Shown one piece after another: positions 28,179-37,341 of a stretch of 64,000 nt of DNA. The stretch lies in NCBI RefSeq assembly GCF_012926615.1, contig NZ_JABBNU010000012.1:124001-188000 (forward strand). Reading direction: 5' to 3'. The number at the start of each line of letters is the position of its first letter. The first letter of the stretch is position 1. This DNA comes from Marinigracilibium pacificum (GTDB lineage: Bacteria; Bacteroidota; Bacteroidia; Cytophagales; Cyclobacteriaceae). A program made the position numbers and the translations under genes. The notes beneath the pieces are model-generated. The model was not told the DNA's origin. It made no database searches and saw nothing but the letters and a program-made list of their open reading frames with translations.

Positions 28179-30425
28179 ATGCAAAAGGAAATCGTAAGTA
28201 TAATTTTTCTGCTGGTAGCTGCCCTAAACTTGAATGCTCAGCATATTTTAACTCTTTCAGATGGACAATCTCCGGTAGAAGGGGCATACGTTAGTATTAC
28301 CTCTATTCCGGACGGTGAAACTGCTACTTATATTTCGGGTACAAATGGAGAGGTGATCGCTCAATATTCCCTGCCATATTCTATTTATATTAGTCATCTC
28401 TCCTTTGTTCCTTTTGCTGATACTATACAGTCCGAAAAAGACCTTGAAATACGACTTGAAAGAAGCAATATCCAGTTAAATGATATTGTTGTAACTGGGG
28501 AGTTTGAACCAATTTCTGCTAAAAAATCTGTTTATAATGTCAGAACACTCTCCAGGGATCAAGTTCTTCAATTTGGAGCTACAAATATCTCGGATGTTCT
28601 ATCCCGACAATTAAATTTCAGGTTTAACAGAGATAATGCAACAGGTTCATCGGGAGTATCTATTCAAGGGATTTCAGGTCAAAATGTAAAGGTTCTTATT
28701 AACGGTATACCCGTTTCAGGTAGACAGGGAGTTAACAATGAAATAGACCTTGGACAAATAGATATTTCATCAGTAGAGCGAGTTGAGATTGTTGAAGGAC
28801 CAATGTCTGCAGTTTATGGTTCGGATGCGTTGGCAGGTGTTGTTAATATCATTACCCGGACTTTTGAAGAAAAGATTTTTCTTGAAGCCACCTTGCAGGA
28901 AGAATCGGTTGGTAATGAATATTCATTTTATAGTGAAGGAATTCATGCTCCGTCAATCAGAGTAGGGTATAAGCCTGGTGATTTTATCACTATAGGTTCT
29001 TCTATTCGTCTAAACAAGTTTGGTGGATGGACAGGAAATGCAACTGGAAGAGAAAAAGAATGGCATCCAAAAGATCAGCTTTTTTTATCCGGATCTGCAG
29101 AATTTACCAGAAATAATCTGTCATTTAATTATAAACTGGATTATCTAGATGAGAAAATCACCAACCTGGGATCAATTAATGATAATGATCCCTTAAAAGA
29201 CCCAACAGCCATTGATGAGAAGTATATAGCTATTCGTTTTTTTCATCAGTTTAGCTTAAGCTGGAAACTCTTTAATCTGAAAAATTTTACATCAGCATCA
29301 TACACAGACTATGATCGAGTCTCTCATCAATATGTTACCAACTTGAATACCGGTGATGAGCGAACAACTGTAGATTCTGAACAGGACACAACCAGTTACG
29401 ACGTGTTTTTCTTAAGAAATGTCACTATGGATATATTGGGGAGCTCATCATTTGATCTTCAGATCGGAACTGAGATAAATCTGGAAAAAGCAGAAGGAAC
29501 AACGCTTTCTACTGGAGCTAAGCGTATCAACAACTATGCACTGTTTTTACTTGGGGACATTAAGGTCGGTGATAAGTTGATGGTCAGGCCGGGTTTGCGG
29601 TTTTCAAAAAATAATGTATTTGACACCCGGCCTGTACCGTCACTAAACTTAAAATATACCTTAAACGATAAGGTAGATATCCGGTTTGCTTATGGAAGAG
29701 GTTTCAGAGTGCCTTCCATCCGGGAGTTATATCATGAGTTTATTGATTCAAACCATAATATTATTGGTAATGATCAATTGAAGCCAGAGTATTCAAATTC
29801 ATTTAATACGGTCCTTGGCTTCCACCCAAAAAAATCATTAAACCTCAACTTCAAGTTATTCTATAATGATATTCAAGACAGGATAAGTTTACTGGGGACT
29901 ACAGCAAATAACCAGTCAACAACCTATGTTAATCTTGAACGATATAAAACACTTGGTTCAGCCCTATATTCAAATTGGGAGTTCAAAGAATTAACAACTG
30001 AAATTGGAATTGGCTATACAGGATTATACCAAAGTCTTTTTGAATCTGATTATGAAGTGCCTCAGTTTGTTTATTCCCCAGAAGTAACTGTCAATATTAA
30101 ATACAACTGGAAAAAAGCTCGAACTTATTTTACTGCTAACTGGAAGTTTAGCGGAGCACAAGAAAGATATCAATTATACTATCCGCAAGATTCATACGAT
30201 CCTGAAGTTCGTAAAGGGGGGGTAGCTGGCTATCAAATGCTAGACCTTTCTTCCACAACCAATATCAAAGAAAATGTCCGTCTGAGTCTTGGTGTAAGAA
30301 ATGCCTTGAACATCACAGCACTTCAGAATACATCAAGTCAGGGAGTTCATGGAGGAGGATCTTCTTCACCTATTTCTTATGGGCGGTCTTTTTATATCAA
30401 TTTCATTTATCAATGGTCTAAATAA
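28179..30425 (+). CDS. TonB-dependent outer-membrane receptor (probable heme receptor)
   Basis: 748 residues. A signal peptide (ALNLNAQ) precedes a short carboxypeptidase-regulatory-like beta domain (about 20-95), a plug domain (about 105-225; VLINGIPVSGRQG, VERVEIVEGPMSAVYGSDALAGVVNIITR) and a 22-strand barrel with the C-terminal aromatic strand ending INFIYQWSK. The barrel motif GRGFRVPSIRELYHEF is typical of heme, siderophore and cobalamin receptors. It is too short for, and lacks the partner of, the SusC class. The next gene, 13 bases on, is HmuY-like and the one after that DoxX-like, an arrangement known for heme uptake. Heme is therefore the likely ligand. Receptor class is certain, ligand is inference. 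Confidence 0.92.
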   Translation: MQKEIVSIIFLLVAALNLNAQHILTLSDGQSPVEGAYVSITSIPDGETATYISGTNGEVIAQYSLPYSIYISHLSFVPFADTIQSEKDLEIRLERSNIQLNDIVVTGEFEPISAKKSVYNVRTLSRDQVLQFGATNISDVLSRQLNFRFNRDNATGSSGVSIQGISGQNVKVLINGIPVSGRQGVNNEIDLGQIDISSVERVEIVEGPMSAVYGSDALAGVVNIITRTFEEKIFLEATLQEESVGNEYSFYSEGIHAPSIRVGYKPGDFITIGSSIRLNKFGGWTGNATGREKEWHPKDQLFLSGSAEFTRNNLSFNYKLDYLDEKITNLGSINDNDPLKDPTAIDEKYIAIRFFHQFSLSWKLFNLKNFTSASYTDYDRVSHQYVTNLNTGDERTTVDSEQDTTSYDVFFLRNVTMDILGSSSFDLQIGTEINLEKAEGTTLSTGAKRINNYALFLLGDIKVGDKLMVRPGLRFSKNNVFDTRPVPSLNLKYTLNDKVDIRFAYGRGFRVPSIRELYHEFIDSNHNIIGNDQLKPEYSNSFNTVLGFHPKKSLNLNFKLFYNDIQDRISLLGTTANNQSTTYVNLERYKTLGSALYSNWEFKELTTEIGIGYTGLYQSLFESDYEVPQFVYSPEVTVNIKYNWKKARTYFTANWKFSGAQERYQLYYPQDSYDPEVRKGGVAGYQMLDLSSTTNIKENVRLSLGVRNALNITALQNTSSQGVHGGGSSSPISYGRSFYINFIYQWSK

Positions 30426-30438
30426 CTAATCACTTAAA

Positions 30439-31821
30439 ATGAACAAAATCAAATTACTTTTTCTGGCCTTTATTTTGGTCGTAATCAATACAGCATGTGG
30501 CGATGAAGATGAACCACAGTCTGTGTTAGTAAATTTTAATAACACTAATATCGGGGTTAGCCCGAATGAATCAGAGGTTGAATTAAAATTAGTCTTTTCA
30601 AGACCGGCACCAGAATCTGGAGAAATAAAAGTTAAATTCGGCTCTGATCTGATATACGGTCCTGAGGCAGATTTTTATACACAACCAGCAGCAAATTCTG
30701 ATTTAGTCACAGTATCCTATGTCAAAGGTGATGAGTCGGCAATAATTAAAGTATTTACAGGCAGTGGATTGAATATTCAGGCTGATGAAGAGGTTGTATT
30801 TCAAGTTGAGCCATCAGAAGCTATTACCATACCAGGTATTCAGGATGAAGCTACAGTTTTATTTTCAGAGAATTTCATTTCTGAATCCGGGAGTTTGTCT
30901 TTTGATGCAGGAGGAGAAAGCTTTACCAAAGTTTCATTTGTTGATTTGAGTAAACTGACTGAAACAAGTGTTGATAAATTTACATGGGATCTGTCTTTTT
31001 ATAATCTCCAGGGTGCTTTTTATGTATCTCTTAATAGTTCTGCTTTTGTCATGGCCCGGCCTTTGTCAAAATCCGATATTTCTGAAGTTGTACCTGAAGA
31101 TACTCTTGACTTTGGATATGAAATGAATATCCCTCCGCCTAACTATGATCCCTCTATTGGTGCACACAACTGGGTAGACTCTTCAAATGGTGATTTGACT
31201 GCCGGAGTTATTGGTGAAATTTCAACTTTAGCTACTGAAAATCCTGTTTACGTGATAAAAAGGCCAGGTAAAGACTGGAAACTAGTTAAAATAACTGCTG
31301 AAAATGGGACCTATAAGGTAACAACCTCAAATATTGATGGCTCAAATATAAAAGACTATACAATTCAAAAAGTCCCCGATTATAATTTCACTTACCTGGA
31401 ATTAGAAAACGGTGTTCAGCCTGTTGCTCCCAAGTCTGATTCATGGGATTTAATGTATGGAACTTATACAAAAGTTATTTCAATGGGGCCAGATGCATAT
31501 ATCCCATATGGTTATAAGGATTTTATTGTGATGAATAGAAAGAATACAACTGTAGCAAAAGTGTTGGTTGAAGATATAGCATATGAAGAAATTACACTTG
31601 ACGATATCGAAAACCTTCAATTCAATGCAGAAATTGACGCATTGGGTTCCGACTGGAGAAGTTCTGGAGGGCCTACTTCATCACCAGCCGTTTATGAAGA
31701 CAGATATTTTGTTATTCATGATTCACAGGGGAATTACTATAAACTTCAGTTTTTAAACATGACTTCCACAACAGGCGAAAGAGGTTATGTTGATTTCAAA
31801 TTTCAATTAATATCAGAATAA
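30439..31821 (+). CDS. HmuY-family heme-binding lipoprotein
   Basis: 460 residues with a lipoprotein signal (AFILVVINTACGDEDE). After an N-terminal beta-rich domain of about 150 residues, the remaining 300 have HmuY character: repeated WDL phrases (FTWDLSFYNLQG, DSWDLMYGTYTKV), YVIKRPGKDWKLVKI and a C-terminal FQLIS strand. Known HmuY proteins pick up heme at the surface and pass it to a TonB receptor; the receptor is encoded immediately upstream. It is about twice the length of the classical Porphyromonas HmuY, as in many environmental Bacteroidota. The heme-coordinating residues are not conserved clearly enough to name. Surface-anchored. Confidence 0.85.
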   Translation: MNKIKLLFLAFILVVINTACGDEDEPQSVLVNFNNTNIGVSPNESEVELKLVFSRPAPESGEIKVKFGSDLIYGPEADFYTQPAANSDLVTVSYVKGDESAIIKVFTGSGLNIQADEEVVFQVEPSEAITIPGIQDEATVLFSENFISESGSLSFDAGGESFTKVSFVDLSKLTETSVDKFTWDLSFYNLQGAFYVSLNSSAFVMARPLSKSDISEVVPEDTLDFGYEMNIPPPNYDPSIGAHNWVDSSNGDLTAGVIGEISTLATENPVYVIKRPGKDWKLVKITAENGTYKVTTSNIDGSNIKDYTIQKVPDYNFTYLELENGVQPVAPKSDSWDLMYGTYTKVISMGPDAYIPYGYKDFIVMNRKNTTVAKVLVEDIAYEEITLDDIENLQFNAEIDALGSDWRSSGGPTSSPAVYEDRYFVIHDSQGNYYKLQFLNMTSTTGERGYVDFKFQLISE

Positions 31822-31827
31822 ACAATC

Positions 31828-32265
31828 ATGGAGAAATTAACAAAATGGGTAGTAGTCTCATTAAGAGTTGGTTTAGGTGTATTATTTATTTATGCAGGTA
31901 TCCAGAAGTTTATTTCTAAAGAAAGACCACCTGTAGATCCAACTGCTGAAGTGCCTGAGCATGTTATCAAGATTCGCTCATTAATCGGTGGAATGAAACA
32001 AACAGGATATTTCTGGGAAATGGTCGGAGTAGCAGAAATTGCTTGTGGCATCTTGTTAGTTTCACAGGTATTTGGGCTGCTTGGAGCTGTTATGTTAGTT
32101 CCAATAACTCTCAATGTTTTTTTGTTTCACTTGTTTCTGGAACCCCACGATAAGGGAGAGTTGTTAATGACATCCTTATATCTGATTCTGAATTTTCTAT
32201 TAATATTTTACGATTATCCTAAACTTAAAACAGCGTTTTTACCTGGTAAATTATCCAAAATATGA
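31828..32265 (+). CDS. DoxX-like integral membrane protein
   Basis: 145 residues with about four membrane segments. The first is RVGLGVLFIYAGIQKFIS, which has the DoxX signature (GxxFxxxGxxKF). Others start near WEMVGVAEIACGILLVSQVF and AVMLVPITLNVFLFHLF. Biochemical function in this family is poorly known, and DoxX-like proteins often accompany redox or transport systems. It lies 6 bases after the HmuY gene and overlaps the next gene by four bases (ATGA), so it belongs to the operon. A role in heme handling at the inner membrane is possible but unproven. Confidence 0.85.
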   Translation: MEKLTKWVVVSLRVGLGVLFIYAGIQKFISKERPPVDPTAEVPEHVIKIRSLIGGMKQTGYFWEMVGVAEIACGILLVSQVFGLLGAVMLVPITLNVFLFHLFLEPHDKGELLMTSLYLILNFLLIFYDYPKLKTAFLPGKLSKI

Positions 32266-33200
32266 AAAATCTATTTTACTCAATATTATTTATTCTTCCA
32301 GTGCTTCAAAGTCAGGCACAGAATAATATCAAGCAAGATCGTGAAGCAATTTTGAGTATGTGCGGTTGCTATGATGTGACATTTAATTTTGCAGAGACTT
32401 TTGCAGAAGATGAAAATTATGAATTTCATGATAACTACCGGGCAAAAGCTCTTGAATATGTTTTTCCTGTACTTTCCGAAGACAGTAAAATTGTTCTTCA
32501 GCATTTGCTAATTGTAGGTGATACAATGATTATCAAACACTGGCGTCAGGATTGGATCTATGAAAATGTAAACCTTTATACCTATGATTACGACAATCTG
32601 TGGCAATTTGAAAAACTAAAAAGTTCAAATGTAAAAGGACAGTGGACTCAAAAGGTTTTTCAGGTAGATGACAGCCCAAGATATGAAGGAACTGCTTCAT
32701 GGGTGCATGTTGATGGCAAGCATTATTGGGAAAACACTACCAGTGCTCCATTACCAAGACGAGAGTTTTCCAAGAGAAAAGATTATAATGTCATGATTAG
32801 AAGAAACCGTCAGGAAATTACAAATGAAGGATGGATTCATGAACAGGACAATCAAAAAGTGATAAGAGATGATGCCGGAGATAAATTATTAGCAGGTGAA
32901 AAAGGCTGGAACACCTATAATCGAACTGAAGATAACCGATGTAATGTGGCAAAAACGTGGTGGGAAAAGAACCAGTTTTTTTGGGCGGATGTAAGAACAG
33001 TCTGGGACGAATTATTTGGTTTTAACCAATCTATCAAATTGAATAAAAAGGTGGATGATCAGCTCTTGTTTAGCAGATTATTTAGTCTTCAAGATGAACT
33101 TGTAGGAGATAATTATGATAGTGAAGAGGCCAGAACTCTAATCAGACAGACAATTCAAAAATATCTTGTGACTAATCAGAAACTGGTATCAAATAAATAA
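32262..33200 (+). CDS. DUF6607-family secreted protein
   Basis: 312 residues with a signal peptide (FILPVLQSQAQ). The body matches what I know of DUF6607: LSMCGCYDVTFNFAETF near the start, then IKHWRQDWIYE, YDYDNLWQFEKL, VKGQWTQKVFQVDD and YEGTASWVHVDGKHYWEN. The paired Cys in MCGCY are the only obvious special residues and might form a disulfide or metal site. The family recurs next to HmuY and TonB receptor genes, and here its start overlaps the DoxX-like gene by four bases. No activity is known. Periplasmic or exported by the signal peptide. Confidence 0.82.
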   Translation: MKNLFYSILFILPVLQSQAQNNIKQDREAILSMCGCYDVTFNFAETFAEDENYEFHDNYRAKALEYVFPVLSEDSKIVLQHLLIVGDTMIIKHWRQDWIYENVNLYTYDYDNLWQFEKLKSSNVKGQWTQKVFQVDDSPRYEGTASWVHVDGKHYWENTTSAPLPRREFSKRKDYNVMIRRNRQEITNEGWIHEQDNQKVIRDDAGDKLLAGEKGWNTYNRTEDNRCNVAKTWWEKNQFFWADVRTVWDELFGFNQSIKLNKKVDDQLLFSRLFSLQDELVGDNYDSEEARTLIRQTIQKYLVTNQKLVSNK

Positions 33201-33202
33201 AG

Positions 33203-33227
33203 AAAAGGCCCTTTTGGGCCTTTTTTT
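33203..33227. terminator. Bidirectional terminator between DUF6607 and fhs genes
   Basis: A 9-bp stem (AAAAGGCCC with GGGCCTTTT), a 4-base loop and a T-run. It sits directly after the DUF6607 stop and touches the stop of the convergent fhs gene, so it can serve both. Confidence 0.9.
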
Positions 33228-34896
33228 ATGATAATCCGGAAATTATACTGTCCTCATTAATGTCTATATTCTCTGCTGATGGCGTTGCAGGGAGACCAGG
33301 CATCCTTAGAATGTTTCCGGCAATTGGTACTAGAAAACCTGCACCGGCAGCAATCTCAAATTCTCTTATATTAATATCAAAATTCTTTGGCCTGCCCAAT
33401 AGTTCTTCATCATCAGAAAGAGATTTTTGAGTTTTAGCAATACATATCGGAAGCCTCCCAAATCCTAATTCTTCAAATCGGTGTAATTGCCTGTGAGCTT
33501 TATTTGAAAGAATCACATACTGTGCTCCGTAAACTGTTTTACACACTTTTTCAATTTTTTCTTTTGGTGAATCCTCCAGATTGTAAGTAGGAATAAAATC
33601 TGATTTGCATAATCCGGTTGCTTTAATAACTTCTTCAGCAAGATCAGTTGTTCCTTTGCTTCCATCTGCAAATCCTGCGCTAACTACAAAAGGAACATTA
33701 CAGTCTGCACATGCTTTTTTCAGAATGGAGATCTCTGCATCTGTGTCAGAATCAAATCTGTTAATGCATACAACAGAAGGAATTCCAAAGCTAGCTATTG
33801 TTTCAACATGCTTTCTCAAGTTTTCTTTGCCTTTAACTACCGCTTCCAGATCTTCCTCTTTAAGGTCTTTTAATGGTTTTCCGCCATGGTATTTTAATGC
33901 TCTTATTGTTGCTACAATTACCACTGCTTTGGGAGAAATACCTGCATATCTACATTTAATGTTAAAGAATTTTTCTGCACCCAGATCAGCTCCAAATCCA
34001 GCTTCTGTAACAACATAATCAGATAGGGACATTGCCATTTTTGTTGCAATAATACTGTTTGTGCCTTGAGCAATATTGGCAAATGGGCCGCCATGAATAA
34101 TAGCAGGAGTTCCTTCAAGAGTCTGTACCAGGTTTGGCTTGATTGCATCTTTCAAAAGAGCAGCCATTGCTCCCTCTGCATTCAGGTCTCTGGCGAAAAC
34201 AGGTGTGTTATCAAAGGTGTCTCCAATGTAAATATTACCTAACTTCTCTTTAAGGTCTTCGATATCCTTGCTAATACATAATATTGCCATAATTTCTGAT
34301 GCAGCAGTGATATTAAACCCTGTTTCCATTGGTATACCACCGGATTTTCCTCCCAAAGCAGTAACTATTTTACGAAGTGCCCTGTCATTCATGTCCATGC
34401 ATCGCTTCCATAAAACAGTTCGAGGATCAATCCCAAGGCTACGGGTTTTGCTTTGAATGTTATTGTCAATTAATGCTGCTAAAAGGTTATTTGCCTTTTC
34501 AATTGCAGAAAAGTCACCGGTGAAATGCAAGTTGATATCTTCCATCGGTACCACCTGAGCATATCCACCACCGGCTGCACCACCCTTAATTCCAAATACC
34601 GGTCCTAGTGATGGCTCCCTTAATACGACTGTTGTTTTCTTGTTTAATTTGGAAAGGCCATCTGCAAGACCTATCGAAGTAGTTGTTTTTCCTTCGCCTG
34701 CAGGAGTCGGAGTAATAGCAGTTACAAGGATGAGATTGCTATCTTTTAATTTATTATTATCAACTAAACTAAGAGGTAGTTTAGCTTTGTATTTACCATA
34801 ATGTTCAAGGTCATCTCTATCAAGACCTAGTTTTAAGGCGATATTATCAATATGTTCTAATTGGCAGTTTTGTGCGATTTGGATATCAGATAACAT
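33226..34896 (-). CDS. fhs: Formate-tetrahydrofolate ligase
   Basis: 556 residues, the normal length for this enzyme. The ATP-binding loop TPTPAGEGKTTTSIGLADGL and the signature regions EPSLGPVFGIKGGAAGGGYA and EDINLHFTGD are intact. The reaction is formate plus tetrahydrofolate plus ATP to 10-formyltetrahydrofolate in one-carbon metabolism. It is cytoplasmic and encoded as a single gene, with its own upstream element: a 15-bp perfect inverted repeat abutting the ATG (see 34897-34934). The start is supported because the usual SDIxIAQ opening follows it immediately. Confidence 0.97.
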   Translation of the reverse strand: MLSDIQIAQNCQLEHIDNIALKLGLDRDDLEHYGKYKAKLPLSLVDNNKLKDSNLILVTAITPTPAGEGKTTTSIGLADGLSKLNKKTTVVLREPSLGPVFGIKGGAAGGGYAQVVPMEDINLHFTGDFSAIEKANNLLAALIDNNIQSKTRSLGIDPRTVLWKRCMDMNDRALRKIVTALGGKSGGIPMETGFNITAASEIMAILCISKDIEDLKEKLGNIYIGDTFDNTPVFARDLNAEGAMAALLKDAIKPNLVQTLEGTPAIIHGGPFANIAQGTNSIIATKMAMSLSDYVVTEAGFGADLGAEKFFNIKCRYAGISPKAVVIVATIRALKYHGGKPLKDLKEEDLEAVVKGKENLRKHVETIASFGIPSVVCINRFDSDTDAEISILKKACADCNVPFVVSAGFADGSKGTTDLAEEVIKATGLCKSDFIPTYNLEDSPKEKIEKVCKTVYGAQYVILSNKAHRQLHRFEELGFGRLPICIAKTQKSLSDDEELLGRPKNFDINIREFEIAAGAGFLVPIAGNILRMPGLPATPSAENIDINEDSIISGLS

Positions 34897-34934
34897 AACA
34901 GGGTTAATTTGATTTTAACCAAATTAACCCTGTT
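34897..34934 (-). promoter_or_regulatory. 15-bp perfect inverted repeat abutting the fhs start codon
   Basis: AACAGGGTTAATTTG (34897-34911) and CAAATTAACCCTGTT (34920-34934) pair perfectly around an 8-base loop. In the fhs message the 3' arm ends at the base before the ATG. There is no T-run after it on the minus strand, so it does not look like a terminator of the upstream gene. It is either an operator palindrome or a leader hairpin controlling translation. Confidence 0.7.
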
Positions 34935-34987
34935 TATTTTACCCCTTACTATCTAATCCCTTTGAGAGATATGATTTATATCATGTG

Positions 34988-36730
34988 TTAGCTTTGCTGG
35001 ACAGCTTTTGAATTAGTTGTATATTCAGTGATGTCGAAAGCTAGTTTAATTATTTTCTCGATGTTGCCATAATCATTTCTAATAACTGAATAGGCTCCAT
35101 AAAGAATAACTTTTTCACCATCGGATTTGTACCTGACAAACTCTCCACTTTTTATTAAACCATTTCGAAGGTCATCCCAAAAGTGACTATACTCTTCACT
35201 CTGAGAATATTCATCAGAAACGAACATTCGGTGATGTCTTCCAACGATCTGCTCTTTGCTATATTTCATTGCATCACAGAAGTTTTGATTGGCATCTAAA
35301 ACATTTCCTGATGTATCAAATTCAATCATGCCGATATTACTATTTGAAATAGCTTTTAACTGGTTTTCGGCAATTGAAGAGTTTCTTCGCATTTCTTCCT
35401 GAGTTGCACTCAACTCTTCCATGTTTTGTCTCATTTCTTCTTCCTGAGCCCTCATTTCTTCAGTTTGTTGTTGCGATTGCTCAAGTAAGATCTGTGTTTT
35501 CTGAGTTAATTTTGAAGATGATATTGTAGCAGCAATAGTTTCGCTAACCCTGTTAAGGAATTTATGATGCTTATCTTCAAATTTTTTAAGAGTTGCTATT
35601 TCGAGGATACCAATTATTTCTTTATCAGTTTTAACAGGAAGGATAAGTATTTCCCTTGGAGATGACTCTCCCAATCCTGATGTGATTTGCATATAATTTG
35701 AAGGGACATCTTTTAGATATATTCTCTCACGCTCCAGGTAGCATTGACCTACTAGTCCTTCACCTATCATAATAGATTTATTGATGAATTTCTTTCTTTG
35801 GTATGCATAACATGCTTTAAGCTCCAGCTCATCAGAATTGTCATCTTTTCTAATGAAAAGCCCTGCCTGGTTAGCATCAAGGTAATTCACTAAATAAGAA
35901 ACAATCGAATCTGACAATGACTCAAGGTCATTAACTTTAGAACGTACAATATCACTTACCTCAGCAATACCTTCAGTAATAAACTTCTCCTGTTTTTCTC
36001 TCAGGGCACTTTCCCTGATATTTTCGCGCATGTTCAACAAGGCTATTGCAAGCTTGTCATTTTCATTTGCTGTGAATTCAAGATCTAAATTTCCCTTTGC
36101 TATTTCATTAGCAAAGTCAATATTAGATTGAATATTCATTTCATTGTTTTTTAAGCTAATGATATTTTCAGCACTTGCTTTTGTTGACTGCTCAAGCTGA
36201 TAGGTATAGGCTACTGCTATTGCTATTCCAACAGAATATAGTCCAGCATGAAATAGAAAGGTAGAGAAATCCATGTAGTCAAGCTGTGTGAAATATATCT
36301 GTTGATACGATTCAATCCCTTCAGTACTTCCTAAATATTGAATATATGCAAAAATTGAATGGTGAATAACTACCAGTAGAAATTGAGGAATAAATGCATA
36401 TTTGTTTTGATAGGCAATCAGAGCTATAATTGCTATAAACGCTGTAAAGTGCATTTCAAATAAGCCATGCATCTGGTAGATGAATTGAGCCATGAAGATT
36501 CCGGCAACAAGGCTACCTATATACTGGTTTAATCTGGTTTCCTTGAATAAAAATTTGGCAGAAAAATATAGTGCCAGGTTCAGTGATCCAACTAAAACCC
36601 CTACCAGGAAAGTGTCATAGATAAAGGCTATTCCTATTCCAAAAATGAAGTACCCAATTAATAATGTTTCGAGTACCCGGTTTGATTTGTTATAAATCTG
36701 ATCAAAAAATGGTTTGTATTTATTATCCAT
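34988..36730 (-). CDS. Membrane-bound GAF/PAS sensor protein without kinase domain
   Basis: 580 residues. About six membrane segments in the first 180 residues resemble those of some chemoreceptor-like proteins (LLVVIHHSIFAYIQYLG, LFHAGLYSVGIAIAVAYTY). A short linker (NEIAKGNLDLEF, HAMP-like) leads to a GAF domain (about 255-415; IGEGLVGQCYLERERIYLKD, REILILPVKTDKEIIGILEI), a coiled coil rich in Glu and Gln (about 420-460, QTEEMRAQEEEMRQNMEEL) and a C-terminal PAS domain (about 465-570; GMIEFDTSGNVLDANQNFC). There is no histidine kinase, cyclase or methyl-accepting output. Such orphan sensors are common in gliding Bacteroidota; a partner protein must carry the output. Ligand unknown. Confidence 0.85.
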   Translation of the reverse strand: MDNKYKPFFDQIYNKSNRVLETLLIGYFIFGIGIAFIYDTFLVGVLVGSLNLALYFSAKFLFKETRLNQYIGSLVAGIFMAQFIYQMHGLFEMHFTAFIAIIALIAYQNKYAFIPQFLLVVIHHSIFAYIQYLGSTEGIESYQQIYFTQLDYMDFSTFLFHAGLYSVGIAIAVAYTYQLEQSTKASAENIISLKNNEMNIQSNIDFANEIAKGNLDLEFTANENDKLAIALLNMRENIRESALREKQEKFITEGIAEVSDIVRSKVNDLESLSDSIVSYLVNYLDANQAGLFIRKDDNSDELELKACYAYQRKKFINKSIMIGEGLVGQCYLERERIYLKDVPSNYMQITSGLGESSPREILILPVKTDKEIIGILEIATLKKFEDKHHKFLNRVSETIAATISSSKLTQKTQILLEQSQQQTEEMRAQEEEMRQNMEELSATQEEMRRNSSIAENQLKAISNSNIGMIEFDTSGNVLDANQNFCDAMKYSKEQIVGRHHRMFVSDEYSQSEEYSHFWDDLRNGLIKSGEFVRYKSDGEKVILYGAYSVIRNDYGNIEKIIKLAFDITEYTTNSKAVQQS

Positions 36731-36753
36731 AACTTAACAATTAATCAAAATCT

Positions 36754-37341
36754 TTATTTATTTGCCGGTAATTCACACCCATACGATATATATGCTAGTT
36801 CCGGAAAGTTTGGTGGAGATGTACCAGCAGCAAGTGCTTTTAGAGCTAACTCGGCAAATCGAGTATTTTTTGAGGTACAAAACCTTGCTTTATTGTAATT
36901 ACCTTTATAAAAAATATGATGGTCTTCAACGATAACTGCCTGAGGAGTACTATACACACCCAGTGCTTTGGCTATATTCCCATCATTATCAATGACAGTT
37001 TTTATTCCCAAATCATACTTAGATATGAATTCAGAAAGTTCTTTTTTATCTGTAGCTTCGATTACGGCAATAAAATTTACGGAGTCGCCATAATCTGTAA
37101 CCATTTTTTTGAATTCATCAATATTAAATCTGGAACAAGGACACTCTCTATTGTAAAAATGGATGAATGTCTTTCCTGATAAATCTATAGACGAAATGTT
37201 TACAGAATCGCCACGTTCTACTTGTACTAAATCTTCAGGCACAGGCGTAGGAAGTAAGAACCGATATTCTTGCTCGTAAAAAATGTATCCAATTGAAGAA
37301 AGGATAACCAACACCCAAATACCAAAAAATATTTTCTTCAT
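36754..37341 (-). CDS. Thioredoxin-fold protein with a CPC motif (DUF6436-like)
   Basis: 195 residues from the ATG at 37341, which places one membrane or signal segment at the very start (MKKIFFGIWVLVILSSIGYIF). A start at 37419 would add 26 residues in front. The rest is a thioredoxin-like fold: FIHFYNRECPCSRFNIDEF in the active-site position, and STPQAVIVEDHHIFYKGNYN near the cis-proline loop. The active site is CPC rather than CxxC, so it is not a standard disulfide reductase; a peroxidatic or metal-binding role is possible. It lies 23 bases upstream of the GAF/PAS gene on the same strand, so the two may be co-transcribed. Confidence 0.75.
   Translation of the reverse strand: MKKIFFGIWVLVILSSIGYIFYEQEYRFLLPTPVPEDLVQVERGDSVNISSIDLSGKTFIHFYNRECPCSRFNIDEFKKMVTDYGDSVNFIAVIEATDKKELSEFISKYDLGIKTVIDNDGNIAKALGVYSTPQAVIVEDHHIFYKGNYNKARFCTSKNTRFAELALKALAAGTSPPNFPELAYISYGCELPANK

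Noticed and set aside
28179-30425. The TonB receptor as a SusC-type sugar importer
   Set aside because: It is too short for SusC, has no SusD next to it, and is followed by HmuY- and DUF6607-type genes that point to heme.
34971-34984. ATGAT/ATCAT dyad near the end of the GAF/PAS gene
   Set aside because: Five base pairs with a 4-base loop; expected by chance in this base composition.
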